Positions 9,085 through 19,000 of a stretch of DNA of 64,000 nucleotides are shown here, piece by piece. Under the pieces are notes generated by a model. That model was given only the letters and a program-made list of their open reading frames with translations, searched no databases and had not been told where the DNA came from. The stretch lies in the NCBI GenBank assembly GCA_964586455.1, contig CAZPHV010000016.1, forward strand, positions 23,374 to 87,373, written 5' to 3'. A program made the translations under genes and the position numbers. Source of the DNA: Aquimonas sp964586455 (lineage in GTDB: Bacteria > Pseudomonadota > Gammaproteobacteria > Xanthomonadales > Xanthomonadaceae). Within the stretch, counting starts at the first letter, position 1; each line of letters opens with the position of its first letter.

Positions 9085-9110
9085 ACCAGACGATCCGCAA
9101 AGGAGAACCC

Positions 9111-9989
9111 ATGAAGCCCCTCGTCCAGCCCTTCTTCGATGACGACAGCGGCACCTGGACCTATCTGGTCAGCGATCCTGCCACCAGCACGGCGGCGATC
9201 ATCGACCCTGTACTCGACTTCGATCCGAAGTCCGGGAACACCTCGACCGCATCGGCACAGCGCGTGCTGGACGCTGCCGCAGGCGCCGGCCTCAGGGTCG
9301 AATGGATCCTCGAAACCCATGCGCATGCCGATCACCTCTCGGCCGGGCACTGGCTGCGAGGCCAATGCCCCGGCGCGCGGCTGGCCATCGGCGAGGGCAT
9401 CCGCGCGGTGCAGAAGACCTTCCAGCAGATCTTCAACCTGGGCGAGCACTTCCCGGTCGACGGTTCGCAGTTCGATCATCTGTTTACCGATGGCGAGCGT
9501 TTCGGCCTGGGCGCGCTGGACGTCGAGGTGATCGCCACCCCCGGCCACACCAACGACAGCGTCAGCTACCGCATCGGCGATGCGATCTTCGTAGGCGACA
9601 CCCTGTTCATGCCCGACGGCGGCAGCGCTCGCTGCGACTTCCCCGGCGGCAGCGCGGCGCGGCTGTACCAGTCCATCCAGCGCTTGTTCGCGCTGCCGGA
9701 CGCCACCCGCCTGTTCGTCTGCCATGACTACTCGCCCGGCGGGCGCGCGCCTGAATGCGAGACCACGGTGCAGGCACAGCGCTCGCACAACACCCACCTT
9801 GGCGAGGGCCGCACCGAAGCCGAATTCATCGCCATGCGCGAGGCCCGCGACGCCACCCTGCCGATGCCGCGGCTGATCCTGCCGGCCGTGCAGATCAATA
9901 TCCGTGCCGGCCAGCTGCCTGAGCCGGAAGACAACGGCGTGCGCTATCTCAAGCTGCCGCTGGATCGGTTTCCGGGGGTGCCACGCTAG
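9111..9989 (+). CDS. Persulfide dioxygenase-like metallo-beta-lactamase-fold protein (ETHE1/Blh type)
   Basis: The 292-residue protein has the metal-binding signatures THAHADH, a downstream His in TPGHTNDS, and Asp in FVGDTLFMPDGGSARCDFPG, followed by FVCHDYSPGGR. The GGSARCDFPGG stretch is characteristic of the ETHE1/Blh group, which oxidises glutathione persulfide to sulfite with one iron. ATG 9111 has AAAGGAG at 9099-9105. The frame is open far upstream, but that part is antisense-like shadow of the exporter. It probably works with the upstream exporter and the rhodanese at 22349. Confidence 0.88.
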   Translation: MKPLVQPFFDDDSGTWTYLVSDPATSTAAIIDPVLDFDPKSGNTSTASAQRVLDAAAGAGLRVEWILETHAHADHLSAGHWLRGQCPGARLAIGEGIRAVQKTFQQIFNLGEHFPVDGSQFDHLFTDGERFGLGALDVEVIATPGHTNDSVSYRIGDAIFVGDTLFMPDGGSARCDFPGGSAARLYQSIQRLFALPDATRLFVCHDYSPGGRAPECETTVQAQRSHNTHLGEGRTEAEFIAMREARDATLPMPRLILPAVQINIRAGQLPEPEDNGVRYLKLPLDRFPGVPR

Positions 9990-9993
9990 GGCC

Positions 9994-10015
9994 GGGATTC
10001 GGGATTTGGGATTCG
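9994..10015. repeat. Dispersed GGGATT(C/T)G repeat, copy 1
   Basis: Three imperfect tandem GGGATTCG units directly after the dioxygenase stop and before the MepA-like stop. The same unit recurs at 20809, 22745, 34245, 34318 (inverted) and 35462, always outside genes. Confidence 0.8.
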
Positions 10016-10096
10016 TAGAAGCGCCGCCGCGCAGACATCGCGGCGCACCCCGACTGCGCGGAACACGCACGAGTAGGCGTGAAGTATCGACGTGCC

Positions 10097-10831
10097 TTAC
10101 CGTGCGCAGGGGATGTCGAAGTCGATGTGGTAGTGCTCGTCATGGCGCACCCAGGCCTGGCGGGGCAGGAACGTGAGCGTTCGGCGCGCCCAGCGGCCGC
10201 GTTCGCTGAGGTCCAGCAGCGGCAGGTAGCGCGTGTCGAGAATGACGAGGCGAATGCCGGAACCGTGGCTCTCGGCAGCGCGGTGCAGCTCGTACAGATG
10301 TTCGGCCAGCGCTTCGAAATCGATGCGCAGATCGTCCAGTCGGCCTTCGGCATCGAACTCGAGGTCATAGCCGAAGCGGGTGAAAGGGCTGGTCGGCAAC
10401 GGCAGGCTGCGGCCGCGCGCGTCGCGCACCGGCACGAAGAAGTCCGCCGAGGTGCCGTTCTGGTGGGTGCGATGCGGCGCCAGTCGGCCACCCTTGGGCC
10501 AGCTGGCCTCGCCATAGACGAAGCGCAGTTCGGGACGACGTTCGGCCAACGCGGCATAGGCCTCCACCACGATGGCCTCAACCGTCGAGTGGGTATGCGT
10601 GCGGCCCAGGCTCGCGGCGAGACCGCTGAAACTCTGGAAATTCGGGCCGCTCAAGGGAAGCTTGCGGGCGCCTTCAAGACTGCCGGCCGCAGGCGTACCG
10701 AAGCAGCGACTGGGCTCAGGTGAATCCGTCGCGACTGCGCCAAGCGAGCCCGCAGCAAGCCAAAGGAACAGGCCTGCGAACGCCTCGACCGGACGCAGCA
10801 CTCGCCTCTGCCGCGGGCGCTTCACGCTCAT
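10097..10831 (-). CDS. Penicillin-insensitive murein endopeptidase-like protein (MepA/M74 type)
   Basis: The 244-residue exported protein carries LAPHRTHQNGTSADFFVP and a C-terminal HDEHYHIDF, matching the zinc-binding His/Asp set of the MepA (M74) family, which cuts D-Ala-mDAP cross-links. The N-terminus has a basic start and one hydrophobic stretch (AFAGLFLWLAAGSLGAVA), a signal peptide or anchor. Its ATG overlaps the stop of the beta-lactamase-fold gene as ATGA, so the two are coupled. The longer in-frame extension upstream of 10831 is shadow sequence. Confidence 0.8.
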   Translation of the reverse strand: MSVKRPRQRRVLRPVEAFAGLFLWLAAGSLGAVATDSPEPSRCFGTPAAGSLEGARKLPLSGPNFQSFSGLAASLGRTHTHSTVEAIVVEAYAALAERRPELRFVYGEASWPKGGRLAPHRTHQNGTSADFFVPVRDARGRSLPLPTSPFTRFGYDLEFDAEGRLDDLRIDFEALAEHLYELHRAAESHGSGIRLVILDTRYLPLLDLSERGRWARRTLTFLPRQAWVRHDEHYHIDFDIPCAR

Positions 10832-11967
10832 GGCAGGGGCACTGGCCGACCATGCACCTCGGCCCAGAACGCTGTACTGATCCGCCCGATCGCCGGGCTC
10901 TCCGCATTCAACAGCACTGCCAAACCCAACTGATGCCGCGGCGACCAGGCGACTTCGGCGACGTAACCCTTCACCCAACCGCTGTGATAAATCAGCGGAT
11001 CCTCGCCGACCCGGTAAACCCGCCAGCCCAGGCCATAGTGGGCTTCGCTCAGCAACTGACCCCACAGGCGGCGCTTCAGCTCGCGCGGCGTACGCACCCG
11101 CGGCGTGGTCACCGCCTCGATCACCGACGGCGCCAGCACCTCGGGCTGCGCGCCCATCTGCGCCAACAACCACTGGGCGAGATCGCGCGCACTGGCGTTG
11201 ACGCCGGCTGCCGGCGCCAGCTGGTAGTACCCTGGCTTCAGCTCGGCCGCGACCCAGCGTCCGGCCTCACGTCGGTGGGGGCGCGCATGGTTGGGCTGAG
11301 CCTGCAGCGCCTCCAACCCGAACGAGGCTCCCTGCATGCCCAGCGGCGCGAACAGTCGCTGCTCGACCAGCTGTGCATAGCTGGCGCCGCCGGCCCGAGC
11401 CAGAATCGGTTCGACCTGGGCGAAGGCGATGTTCTGGTAGCTGTAGCAGCTGCGCGGCGCGCAGATCGCATCGAGCTGTCGGAAGCGCGGCAGGATCCGC
11501 TCAACGCTCAGCCCGTCATCGATCAGATTGTCGTAGGCGTTCGGCACCAGCCCGGTCGACTGTCCGAGCAGATCCTCGACGCGCAGGCGCTGACTGAGCT
11601 CGGCGCGCGCAAAGCGCAGCTCCGGCAACTGCTGCGCCAGTGAATCCGTGAGCGCGAGGCGACCTTCCTGCTGCAGCTGCACCGCGAGCGGGCCGGCGAA
11701 AGTCTTCGAGACGGAGGCCAGTCGGAACACCGTGTCAGCATCGATCGGATCCGCGCCGCCGACCTGCTGCAGCCCGTGGCCCTGCACCCGCAGCACGCGT
11801 CCCTGCCCCACCACCGCATAGGCACCGCCTGGAATCCCCTGCTCCGCCAGCACCGCGCGGAAGTCGCGGTCAAAGGCATCGAGATCGGGCAGCGCCGCCG
11901 AAGCCACGGCGACAGAAGCGAAAACCAGGACCAGCAGCAGGGTCAATCGCAGCAACAGCTCACGCAT
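10828..11967 (-). CDS. Serine hydrolase, class C beta-lactamase / DD-peptidase fold
   Basis: The 379-residue precursor has a signal peptide (LLVLVFASVAVASAA). The active-site set is SVSK (SxxK), the Tyr motif YSYQN, and HSGWVKGY in place of the KTG box. HSG is common in the AmpC-like esterase/DD-peptidase group, so a peptidase or esterase is more likely than a true beta-lactamase. Overlap with the downstream MepA-like gene suggests a joint role in cell-wall remodelling; that is inference. Confidence 0.85.
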   Translation of the reverse strand: MRELLLRLTLLLVLVFASVAVASAALPDLDAFDRDFRAVLAEQGIPGGAYAVVGQGRVLRVQGHGLQQVGGADPIDADTVFRLASVSKTFAGPLAVQLQQEGRLALTDSLAQQLPELRFARAELSQRLRVEDLLGQSTGLVPNAYDNLIDDGLSVERILPRFRQLDAICAPRSCYSYQNIAFAQVEPILARAGGASYAQLVEQRLFAPLGMQGASFGLEALQAQPNHARPHRREAGRWVAAELKPGYYQLAPAAGVNASARDLAQWLLAQMGAQPEVLAPSVIEAVTTPRVRTPRELKRRLWGQLLSEAHYGLGWRVYRVGEDPLIYHSGWVKGYVAEVAWSPRHQLGLAVLLNAESPAIGRISTAFWAEVHGRPVPLP

Positions 11968-12101
11968 GGGGCGCTCAATCCTTTGAAGGCGGCCCGCGAG
12001 ACTAAATCAAGCGATGGGGCTCTGGCTGAACTGCGGCGGTGGCCCGGCCCCGAGCCTCTTCAGGAACCCAAGGCCCGGTTGCGATTCGCGAACCGCGCCC
12101 C

Positions 12102-13730
12102 TCAGAACGCCCTGCGTGCTTCCAGAATGAGTTCAACCCGCTCCAGCCGCGGGTCGCTGTCCAGCGGCACCGCCAGATCGATATGGATCAAGCGGGCGAA
12201 CGCGCTGCGAGTGTTCGACAGACGCAAACCGAAGCCGACGTTGGCGAGCGTGCCGGGGTTCGGTCGATCCAGCGGGTCGCTCCCCCAGACCCGGCCGACA
12301 TCCGCGAACAGGGCGCCGCCGACGCGGAACAGTCGCCACGGATACCAATCGGTGAAGTAGCGCTGCTCGACGCTGAGCCGCGCGAAGCTCTCACCGCCCG
12401 CCCAGCGCAGCGGATAGCCGCGCAGGCCGGTGTCGCCGCCGAGTGCGATGCGATTGTCCAGATCAAGTTCATGGCCGTACTGCGCCTCCAGCTCGGCGAA
12501 GAACAGCCGACGAGGCCCCATTTCGCGGTAATAGCGCAAATCACCACTGAGGCTGAAATTGCGGGTGTTCCCGGACTCTTCTCGCGTCGCGAACTGCCCC
12601 GCGAAACGCATCAGCGAGGCATCTGCAAAGCGCCAGCCGCGGCTGGCATCGGCTTCCAGCCACCAGGCATCGCGATCGCCGCCAAAGCTGGTGTCGGCGC
12701 GGCCCAGGCGAGCGCTGAAACGCGCGCCCAGCAACGCGTCTTCGCGGATGTCGATCTGGTCGTAGTTGCGCAGCACTTCCCACTGGTCGCGAATGTACTC
12801 GAAGCCGACCCAAGGCCCGGCGAGATGGCGATCTTCAGGCACAGGGCCCTGCAGCTCGGGATCACGCGAGGCCAGGAACTCGCGCCGAAGATCACGCACA
12901 CCGACGGTGTAGCGCAGCACCCGCCCGTTCTGGAGACCGGTAGAGCGGCCCCACCAGAGGTCGGCATCGCGATTGCGCTGGCGGTACTCGGCGACTTCCT
13001 CGCCGAGCTCGTAGAAACTCTCGACCTGGGTGAGATGGTCGAAGCGCGCACTCCATCCGCTGCGCACGTCCAGGGCATAGAAGGGCTGCTCGATCGCCAG
13101 CGCCCAGCCGCGGCCATCGCTGTTGTCCTCGAAGCGCGCGTCCAGCCCACGCCAGCGGCCCAGGCGATGTTCGTCGCGGTAGCGCAAGCCCGTGCTGTTG
13201 CGGTCCGCATCACCGCGGCGCGACAGCAGGATCAGCGCGCCGGTGCCCATCAGATTGCTTTCTTCAAGGTCCAGCCCAAAGCTGGACTCGCCGCCCTTGC
13301 GGCCACCGGAGATCCCGGGATTGAGCGACCAGACGTCACGCGATTCGACTTCGATGGTGACCCGTCCGTCGACACAGTCCAGAACCCGCAGCTCGGCGTC
13401 ACGCAGGTACTCGGTGGCACGCAGCAGTCGCGCGGACTCGTCCAGCAGACGCTGATTGAAGGGCTCGCCCTCCTCGATCAGCAGCTGCCGCCGCACAGTC
13501 TCCTCGCGGGTCACCCGGTGCAGGCGATTGGCCGCGCGATACAGCGCCAGATTTTCCTCGGGCAGGTCGGTGTCAAAGATGTTCCGGCGCAGAAAGCGCA
13601 GCTCGCCAATCGTCACACCCGCCCGCTCAAGCGCGGCAGGCGACAGGTCGCCATCGGCCGGGCAATCGGCATGGGCGGCAGAAGCACACACGACGGCGAG
13701 CAGCAGAACAGGGGCGAATCGGAAAGTCAT
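12102..13730 (-). CDS. Omp85-family outer-membrane protein (short BamA/TamA-like)
   Basis: The 542-residue precursor has a signal peptide (APVLLLAVVCASAAHA) and about 130 residues that include one POTRA-like unit (EEGEPFNQRLLDESARLLRATEYL...VTIEVESRDVW). A beta-barrel of roughly 350 residues follows, with the Omp85 surface-antigen signature GGDTGLRGYPLRW. It ends in a phenylalanine, the usual outer-membrane sorting residue. It is much shorter than BamA (five POTRA) and lies away from bamA neighbours, so it is an accessory Omp85 of unknown substrate. ATG 13730 excludes four extra residues. Confidence 0.82.
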   Translation of the reverse strand: MTFRFAPVLLLAVVCASAAHADCPADGDLSPAALERAGVTIGELRFLRRNIFDTDLPEENLALYRAANRLHRVTREETVRRQLLIEEGEPFNQRLLDESARLLRATEYLRDAELRVLDCVDGRVTIEVESRDVWSLNPGISGGRKGGESSFGLDLEESNLMGTGALILLSRRGDADRNSTGLRYRDEHRLGRWRGLDARFEDNSDGRGWALAIEQPFYALDVRSGWSARFDHLTQVESFYELGEEVAEYRQRNRDADLWWGRSTGLQNGRVLRYTVGVRDLRREFLASRDPELQGPVPEDRHLAGPWVGFEYIRDQWEVLRNYDQIDIREDALLGARFSARLGRADTSFGGDRDAWWLEADASRGWRFADASLMRFAGQFATREESGNTRNFSLSGDLRYYREMGPRRLFFAELEAQYGHELDLDNRIALGGDTGLRGYPLRWAGGESFARLSVEQRYFTDWYPWRLFRVGGALFADVGRVWGSDPLDRPNPGTLANVGFGLRLSNTRSAFARLIHIDLAVPLDSDPRLERVELILEARRAF

Positions 13731-14179
13731 CTGTGGGCACATCCGAGGTCGAGGGCGGAAACGGGCGTCGTTTCGGTCCTCATCCTGACAGATTCGAATG
13801 CGCCTCGGCCTGCGCGTTCAGGTTCAGCCGGCACGGGTGCCAGCGCCGTTCAGCCACGCGCTGGGGGCTTTGGGGCCGTGACCTCAGCGCCTCTTCTCAA
13901 CTTCATTCAAGCCTGTTCGCCAGTTGCTCCGCGACCGACCAGCACTGCCAGCGCCTGTTGGCTTCAGCCCCTCTGAGGGCTAGACACACGCTTCGGTCTC
14001 GCGGCCCACGCACACCGGAATTGCTCACGGCCCACGCGGGGCTACGCATTCATCTTCCGCACCCCGATCGTTCATGTACGGATCGAGCACACACTCACCC
14101 GCTGCTGGGCAGCTCCGTTGTGTCGAGCGCCGACCGAAGCAGACGCCGCAGAACTGTGCATCGCCATGCGGTGCCGGAC
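13731..14179. other. Intergenic stretch with no recognisable gene
   Basis: About 450 bases between the Omp85 promoter side and the stop of the diheme protein gene. Open frames here have no protein-like composition, and I see no clear hairpin terminator or repeat. Confidence 0.5.
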
Positions 14180-15139
14180 TCAGAGCGCGGACGTCGCCAT
14201 CATGCGGCCCGCGCCGGTCGGGTCTGCTCGAAAGCTGGCATGACAACCCGTGCAGAACTCGCCGGCCCGGGCGACATGCGTCAGCGCCACTTCAAGCCGC
14301 TGCGCTCCGCGCGCTTCATCCCGCGCGGCCGCAAACGCCTGATGCATCGGGCGCGCGAACCGGAACCATGCGGCCGGCAGCGCCGATCGGAACTCGACGC
14401 CGGTACCGCGCCCGCGGGTGCCCTCATCCGCAGCCTCGGCCGCGCTCGCCCAGTCGCCGGCCGCCAACGCGGCAATCAGACGCTGTTGGGTTTCCAGGCG
14501 ATGGCGCATCTCGGCCCGCAGGCTGAACACCTGCGCGGAGCTCATCGGAATTACGGCACGCGGATCCTGCGCCTGCCCTGACTCGATCTCCACCCAGAAC
14601 AGGCCGCGCAGCTCGCCCTCGGCATAGCCGACAGCGCGGTCCTGCGGGTAGCGCTCGGCGATCGCCGCCTGCACCGGTGCCGACACGGCTGGGCCGTGAC
14701 AGACCAGACAGGGGCCTTCGGCAGGAATGCCGCGCGCGTAGCGGAAGGCTTCACCGCGTTCGGCATGTTCGAGGGTCTGCGGCGGGGCACCTGCCGCTGC
14801 GCGCGCCGCGAAATCGGTCAGCACCTCCTGCTGCCAGTCGTTCGGCGCGTTCATCGGACTGCGGTAGCGATCGGAGGTCCGCCCGATCGCCAGCTCATGT
14901 TCGCTGGCGACCGCAGCTGCGATCGTCGGCGCCTCCTCGTGGCAGAAGTCGACCGCACCGACCGCGCCTTGAGCCTGCATGCGCGCCATCAACGCCGACC
15001 GCAGGCGTTGACCGAGATCGGCAATGGCCGCCTGCGCGCGAACGGTTTCAGCATCCGCTGATCGCGCAGCTTCCGCGCCTCGCGCCAGCAGCGGCGACAG
15101 CAGCACACACAGCAGCAGACCTCGAAGCATGGCGCTCAT
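14180..15139 (-). CDS. Diheme c-type protein: DUF3365 domain plus C-terminal CxxCH
   Basis: The 319-residue precursor has a signal peptide (LLLCVLLSPLLARGAEA). A DUF3365 (Tll0287-like) haem domain has VDFCHEEAP near the start and the haem site CLVCHG around residue 143. A helical C-terminal part carries a second site CTGCHASFR near 296, as in cytochrome c'-like four-helix bundles. It is therefore a periplasmic redox or sensor protein with two haems. Its ATG overlaps the OsmC stop (ATGA), making it the last gene of the sulfur-linked run. The partner is unknown. Confidence 0.78.
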   Translation of the reverse strand: MSAMLRGLLLCVLLSPLLARGAEAARSADAETVRAQAAIADLGQRLRSALMARMQAQGAVGAVDFCHEEAPTIAAAVASEHELAIGRTSDRYRSPMNAPNDWQQEVLTDFAARAAAGAPPQTLEHAERGEAFRYARGIPAEGPCLVCHGPAVSAPVQAAIAERYPQDRAVGYAEGELRGLFWVEIESGQAQDPRAVIPMSSAQVFSLRAEMRHRLETQQRLIAALAAGDWASAAEAADEGTRGRGTGVEFRSALPAAWFRFARPMHQAFAAARDEARGAQRLEVALTHVARAGEFCTGCHASFRADPTGAGRMMATSAL

Positions 15140-15615
15140 GCTTCGGCCTCCCGCAGGCCCGGGCCATGCAGCAGCGCACCGGCGACATCCACCACGCTGA
15201 CTTCGACCTCAACGCCGCTGCGCACGCTCTCGGTGACCACGCAGAACTGCTCGAACTGCTGCAGGATGCGTTCCAGCTGCTGGTAGCTGCCGGCCATTTC
15301 GGGCAGCGCGATCTGCGCATCGACTCGGGCCACGCGCATGCGGCCGGCTTCATTGCGGCCCATGCTCGCGATCGCCTTCACGGTGAGCGGACCGGGATCG
15401 TTCTTGTACTTGCGCAGTGCGAACAACAGGCTAGCGCCCATGCAGTTGGCGACTGCCGCGACCAGCATGCGCGAGGGGTTCGGGCCGGTGCCGCCGCCCA
15501 AAGGCTCCGGCTCGTCGGTCATCAGGTCAGGAATCTCCGTGCCCTCGAAACGCACGCGGAAAACGTAGTCCTGCTCCTGCTCGATGGTGATGCTGAAGCT
15601 CTGGGTTTCGCTCAT
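15136..15615 (-). CDS. OsmC family (peroxiredoxin-like) protein
   Basis: The 159-residue protein has the two conserved OsmC/Ohr cysteines in VANCMGASLL and EQFCVVTESV. The glycine-rich GGGTGPNPSRMLVAAVA resembles OsmC-like enzymes that act on organic peroxides or persulfides. ATG 15615 is preferred; it lies directly after the trxC stop. Coupling with TrxC (its possible reductant) and the SQR-like gene suggests thiol or persulfide homeostasis; this is inference from context. Confidence 0.83.
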   Translation of the reverse strand: MSETQSFSITIEQEQDYVFRVRFEGTEIPDLMTDEPEPLGGGTGPNPSRMLVAAVANCMGASLLFALRKYKNDPGPLTVKAIASMGRNEAGRMRVARVDAQIALPEMAGSYQQLERILQQFEQFCVVTESVRSGVEVEVSVVDVAGALLHGPGLREAEA

Positions 15616-15616
15616 G

Positions 15617-16075
15617 TTATTGGCCTTGGGCGTACTGCATGAAGGCGCTGCGCGCGAACTGGACGATGCCCGCGGCATTCAACGCACCCGACTGGCGCGC
15701 GACCTCGTTGCCGTGGTGGAACAGCACCAGGGTGGGAATGCTGCGGATGCCGAACTGCTGGCCCAGCGCCGGCTGCGACTCGGTGTCGACCTTGGCGAGG
15801 TGGAACTGCGGCTCCAGCGCCTGCGCGGCCTGGGCGAAGGCCGGCGCCATCAGCCGGCAGGGCCCGCACCAGGGCGCCCAGAAATCGACCAGCACCGGCA
15901 GCTGCGCGCGGCCTGCGTGCGCCTCGAAACTCTCAGCGCTCAGGTCGAAGGGCCGGCCGGCGAAGATCGCGCCGCCGCAGCGACCGCAGTTCGGCGCGTC
16001 GTACAGGCGCGCCTGCGGGACCCGGTTCAGACCGTGGCAGTGCGGGCAGGCGAGGATGATGCTGTCGTCAGTCAT
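15617..16075 (-). CDS. trxC: Thioredoxin 2 (TrxC) with N-terminal zinc site
   Basis: The 152-residue cytoplasmic protein begins with two CxxC zinc-binding pairs (CPHCHG and CGRCGG, residues 10-34), followed by a thioredoxin fold with the active site WCGPC at 69-73 and the cis-proline loop SIPTL. This is the architecture of TrxC, the oxidative-stress thioredoxin. Its ATG overlaps the RND pump stop as ATGA, so it is part of the same transcript. Confidence 0.92.
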   Translation of the reverse strand: MTDDSIILACPHCHGLNRVPQARLYDAPNCGRCGGAIFAGRPFDLSAESFEAHAGRAQLPVLVDFWAPWCGPCRLMAPAFAQAAQALEPQFHLAKVDTESQPALGQQFGIRSIPTLVLFHHGNEVARQSGALNAAGIVQFARSAFMQYAQGQ

Positions 16076-19000
16076 ACGGCCTCCTTGCGGGCCAGGAACT
16101 TCAGCCAGCTGTAGTACAGCAGCGGGATCACCACCAGGGTGAGCACGGTGGAAACGAGGATGCCGAAGATCAGCGCAATGGCAAGCCCGTTGAAGATCGG
16201 ATCGTCGAGGATGAAGAAGGCACCGGCCATCGCGGCGAGTGCAGTGAGTGCGATCGGCTGGGCGCGCACCGCGCAGGCCTCGATCACCGCCTCGTCGAGC
16301 GCACGACCGTGGGCGATCTCATGGTTGATGAAGTCCACCAGCAGGATCGAGTTGCGCACGATGATGCCGGCCAGCGCGATCATGCCGATCATGCTGGTGG
16401 CGGTGAACTGCGCGCCCAGCAGGGCATGGCCCGGCATCACGCCAATCACGGTCAGCGGAATCGGCGCCATGATCACCAGCGGCACCACGTAGCTTCGGAA
16501 CTGTGCCACCACCAGCAAGTAGATCAGCAGCATGCCGGCGGCATAGGCGATACCCATGTCGCGGAAGGTCTCGAAGGTGATCTGCCATTCGCCGTCCCAC
16601 TTGAGACTGAAGCCGGCGGTGCTCTCGGGCGCGGAGAAGAAGCGCTGCTCGATCGGCCAGGGCAGATCGGTACTTTCGTTCAGGCTCGAAACCACCTCGA
16701 ACATGCCATACAGCGGACTGTCGAGCGCGCCGGCTTCGTCCGCCATCACATAGACCACCGGCATCAGGTCCTTGTGGTAGATCGCGGCCTCCCAGCCGGT
16801 GCGCTCGACCCGCACGACTTCCGACAGCGGCAGCAGGTGACCGTCGGCGCTGCGGATGCGCAGGGCCAGCAGAGCCTCCATCCGCGCCTGCTCGCCGGCC
16901 GGCAGACGCAGACGCACCGGCACCGGATACTTGGACGCGCCGTCGCGCAGGAAGGTTGCATCGACGCCGCTGACCGCTGCCTGCAGTGCCTGCGCGATCT
17001 GCGCCTGCGAGATGCCGAGCCGTGCCGCGCGCTCACGGTCGACCACCAGCACCTCACGTGTCGCCTCGGCCTCAACCGTGGTGTCGATATCGACCAGGCC
17101 TTCGGTGCTGCGGAACACCTCGGCCACCTGCAGCGCAATCGCTCGGGCACCGGCGGCATCGGGCCCGTAAATTTCGGCGACCAGCGGCGACAGCACGGGC
17201 GGGCCGGGCGGCACTTCGACCACCTTCAGCGCGGCGCCGTAGCGCTGCGCGATCTGCTGCAGTGCCGGGCGCACCGCGCGGGCGATGTCGTGGCTCTTGC
17301 GCGAGCGCGCCGACTTGTCGACCAGATTGACCTGCAGATCGCCAACATTGGCGCCCTCGCGCAGGTAGTACTGACGCACCAGGCCATTGAAGTTGACCGG
17401 CGCCGAGGTGCCGGCGTAGCCCTGCATGTCGGCGACCTCGGGCACCTGCGCCAACGTCAGCGCCAGCTCCTGCAGCAGCGCACTGGTGCGCTCCACCGTG
17501 CTGCCCTCGGGCAGGTCGACCACCACCTGGAACTCCGACTTGTTGTCGAAAGGCAGCATCTTCAGCACCACCAGCTGCACGACGGCGAGGCTCGCGGACA
17601 GAACCACTGCACCCACGATGCCGGCGAACAGCCACAGACGCCGGCGCGCGCCGCGCTCGCGATGCAGGAAGGGCCGCAGCAGGCGCTCAAAGAGACCGTG
17701 CAGGCGCGCGGCGATGCCGCTGCCGTGGGCTTCGCCCTTCGAGAGAACCGGTGGGTCGAGACCCACCCTATGGGCCTGCGAAGCCGCGGCCGTCGCATAG
17801 GGTGGGCCCTGGCCCACCATGGCCTCGGCCCTGCCCCGCCCTTCATCCGCCGCACCACTCGACCCCGACGAAATCGAGACATCGGAAGGCTCAAGTTCCG
17901 TTGGGTCAAGACCCACCCTATGGTTTGGTTGATGCTTGGACAAAAGCTTCAACGACAGCCAGGGTGTGACGATCAGCGCCACCGCCAGCGACAGCAGCAT
18001 GCCGACCGAGGCGTTGATCGGGATCGGCCGCATGTAGGGGCCCATCAGGCCGCTGACGAAGGCCATCGGCAGCAGCGCCGCGATCACCGTGAAGGTCGCA
18101 AGAATCGTCGGGCTGCCGACCTCGTCCACCGCCGGTGGAATCGCCTCCAGCAGCGACTTGCCGCCGCGCGCCATGTGCCGATGGATGTTTTCGACCACAA
18201 CGATCGCATCGTCTACCAGAATGCCGATCGAGAAGATCAGCGCGAACAGCGACACCCGGTTGATGGTGAAACCCATCGCCCAGCTCGCGAACAGGGTCAG
18301 CGCGAGCGTGATGATCACCGCCGTGCCCACCACCACCGCCTCGCGCCAGCCGAGCGCGAACAGCACCAGCAGCACCACCGCCATGGTCGCGAAGATCAGC
18401 TTCTGGATCAGCTGGATCGCCTTGTCGTTGGCGGTCTTGCCATAGTCACGGGTGATGTCGACCTGCACGCCCTCGGGAATCAGACTGCCATGCAGCTCGC
18501 CGATGCGGCGGGTGATCGCGGTGGTGATGTCGGAGGCGTTGGCGCCGGGCTTCTTGGCGATCGCGAGAGTGACCGCCGGGTACATTGCAGACAGCTCGCC
18601 CTGCTCGGGCTTGGCGTGCCAGACATAGCTGATGGGCAGATCGGCGCCACGACGGATCACGGCGACATCCGACAAGTACAGCGGCCGACCGTCGCGCAGG
18701 CCGATGACCAGCTCGGCGACCTGCTGTGCATCAGCCAGATAGGTGCCGGCGGTGACTGGAATCTGGCGGCCGTCCTCGACGCGCTCGCCGGCCTGCATCA
18801 CCACATTGCTGGCCTGCAGGGCGCCGGCCAGATCACTCATGTCGATGCCGTAGCTGGCCAGACGCTGGGCGTCGAGCTCGACCACCACCGCGCGCTCGGG
18901 CGCGCCGATGGTGTAGACATCGCGGGTGCCGGGCACGCGCTTCAGCTCCGTTTCCAGCGTGTGCGCGACTTCAGCGACCTCGACGCCGCCGCGGTCGGGG

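Noticed and set aside
8223..9110. Upstream extension of the persulfide dioxygenase frame (would give 588 residues)
   Set aside because: It overlaps the exporter gene out of frame, is Arg/Ala-rich, and a good ribosome site with ATG at 9111 gives the normal family length.
10828..11967. True class C beta-lactamase resistance gene
   Set aside because: HSG replaces the KTG box and the neighbour is a cell-wall endopeptidase; a DD-peptidase or esterase role is more likely.
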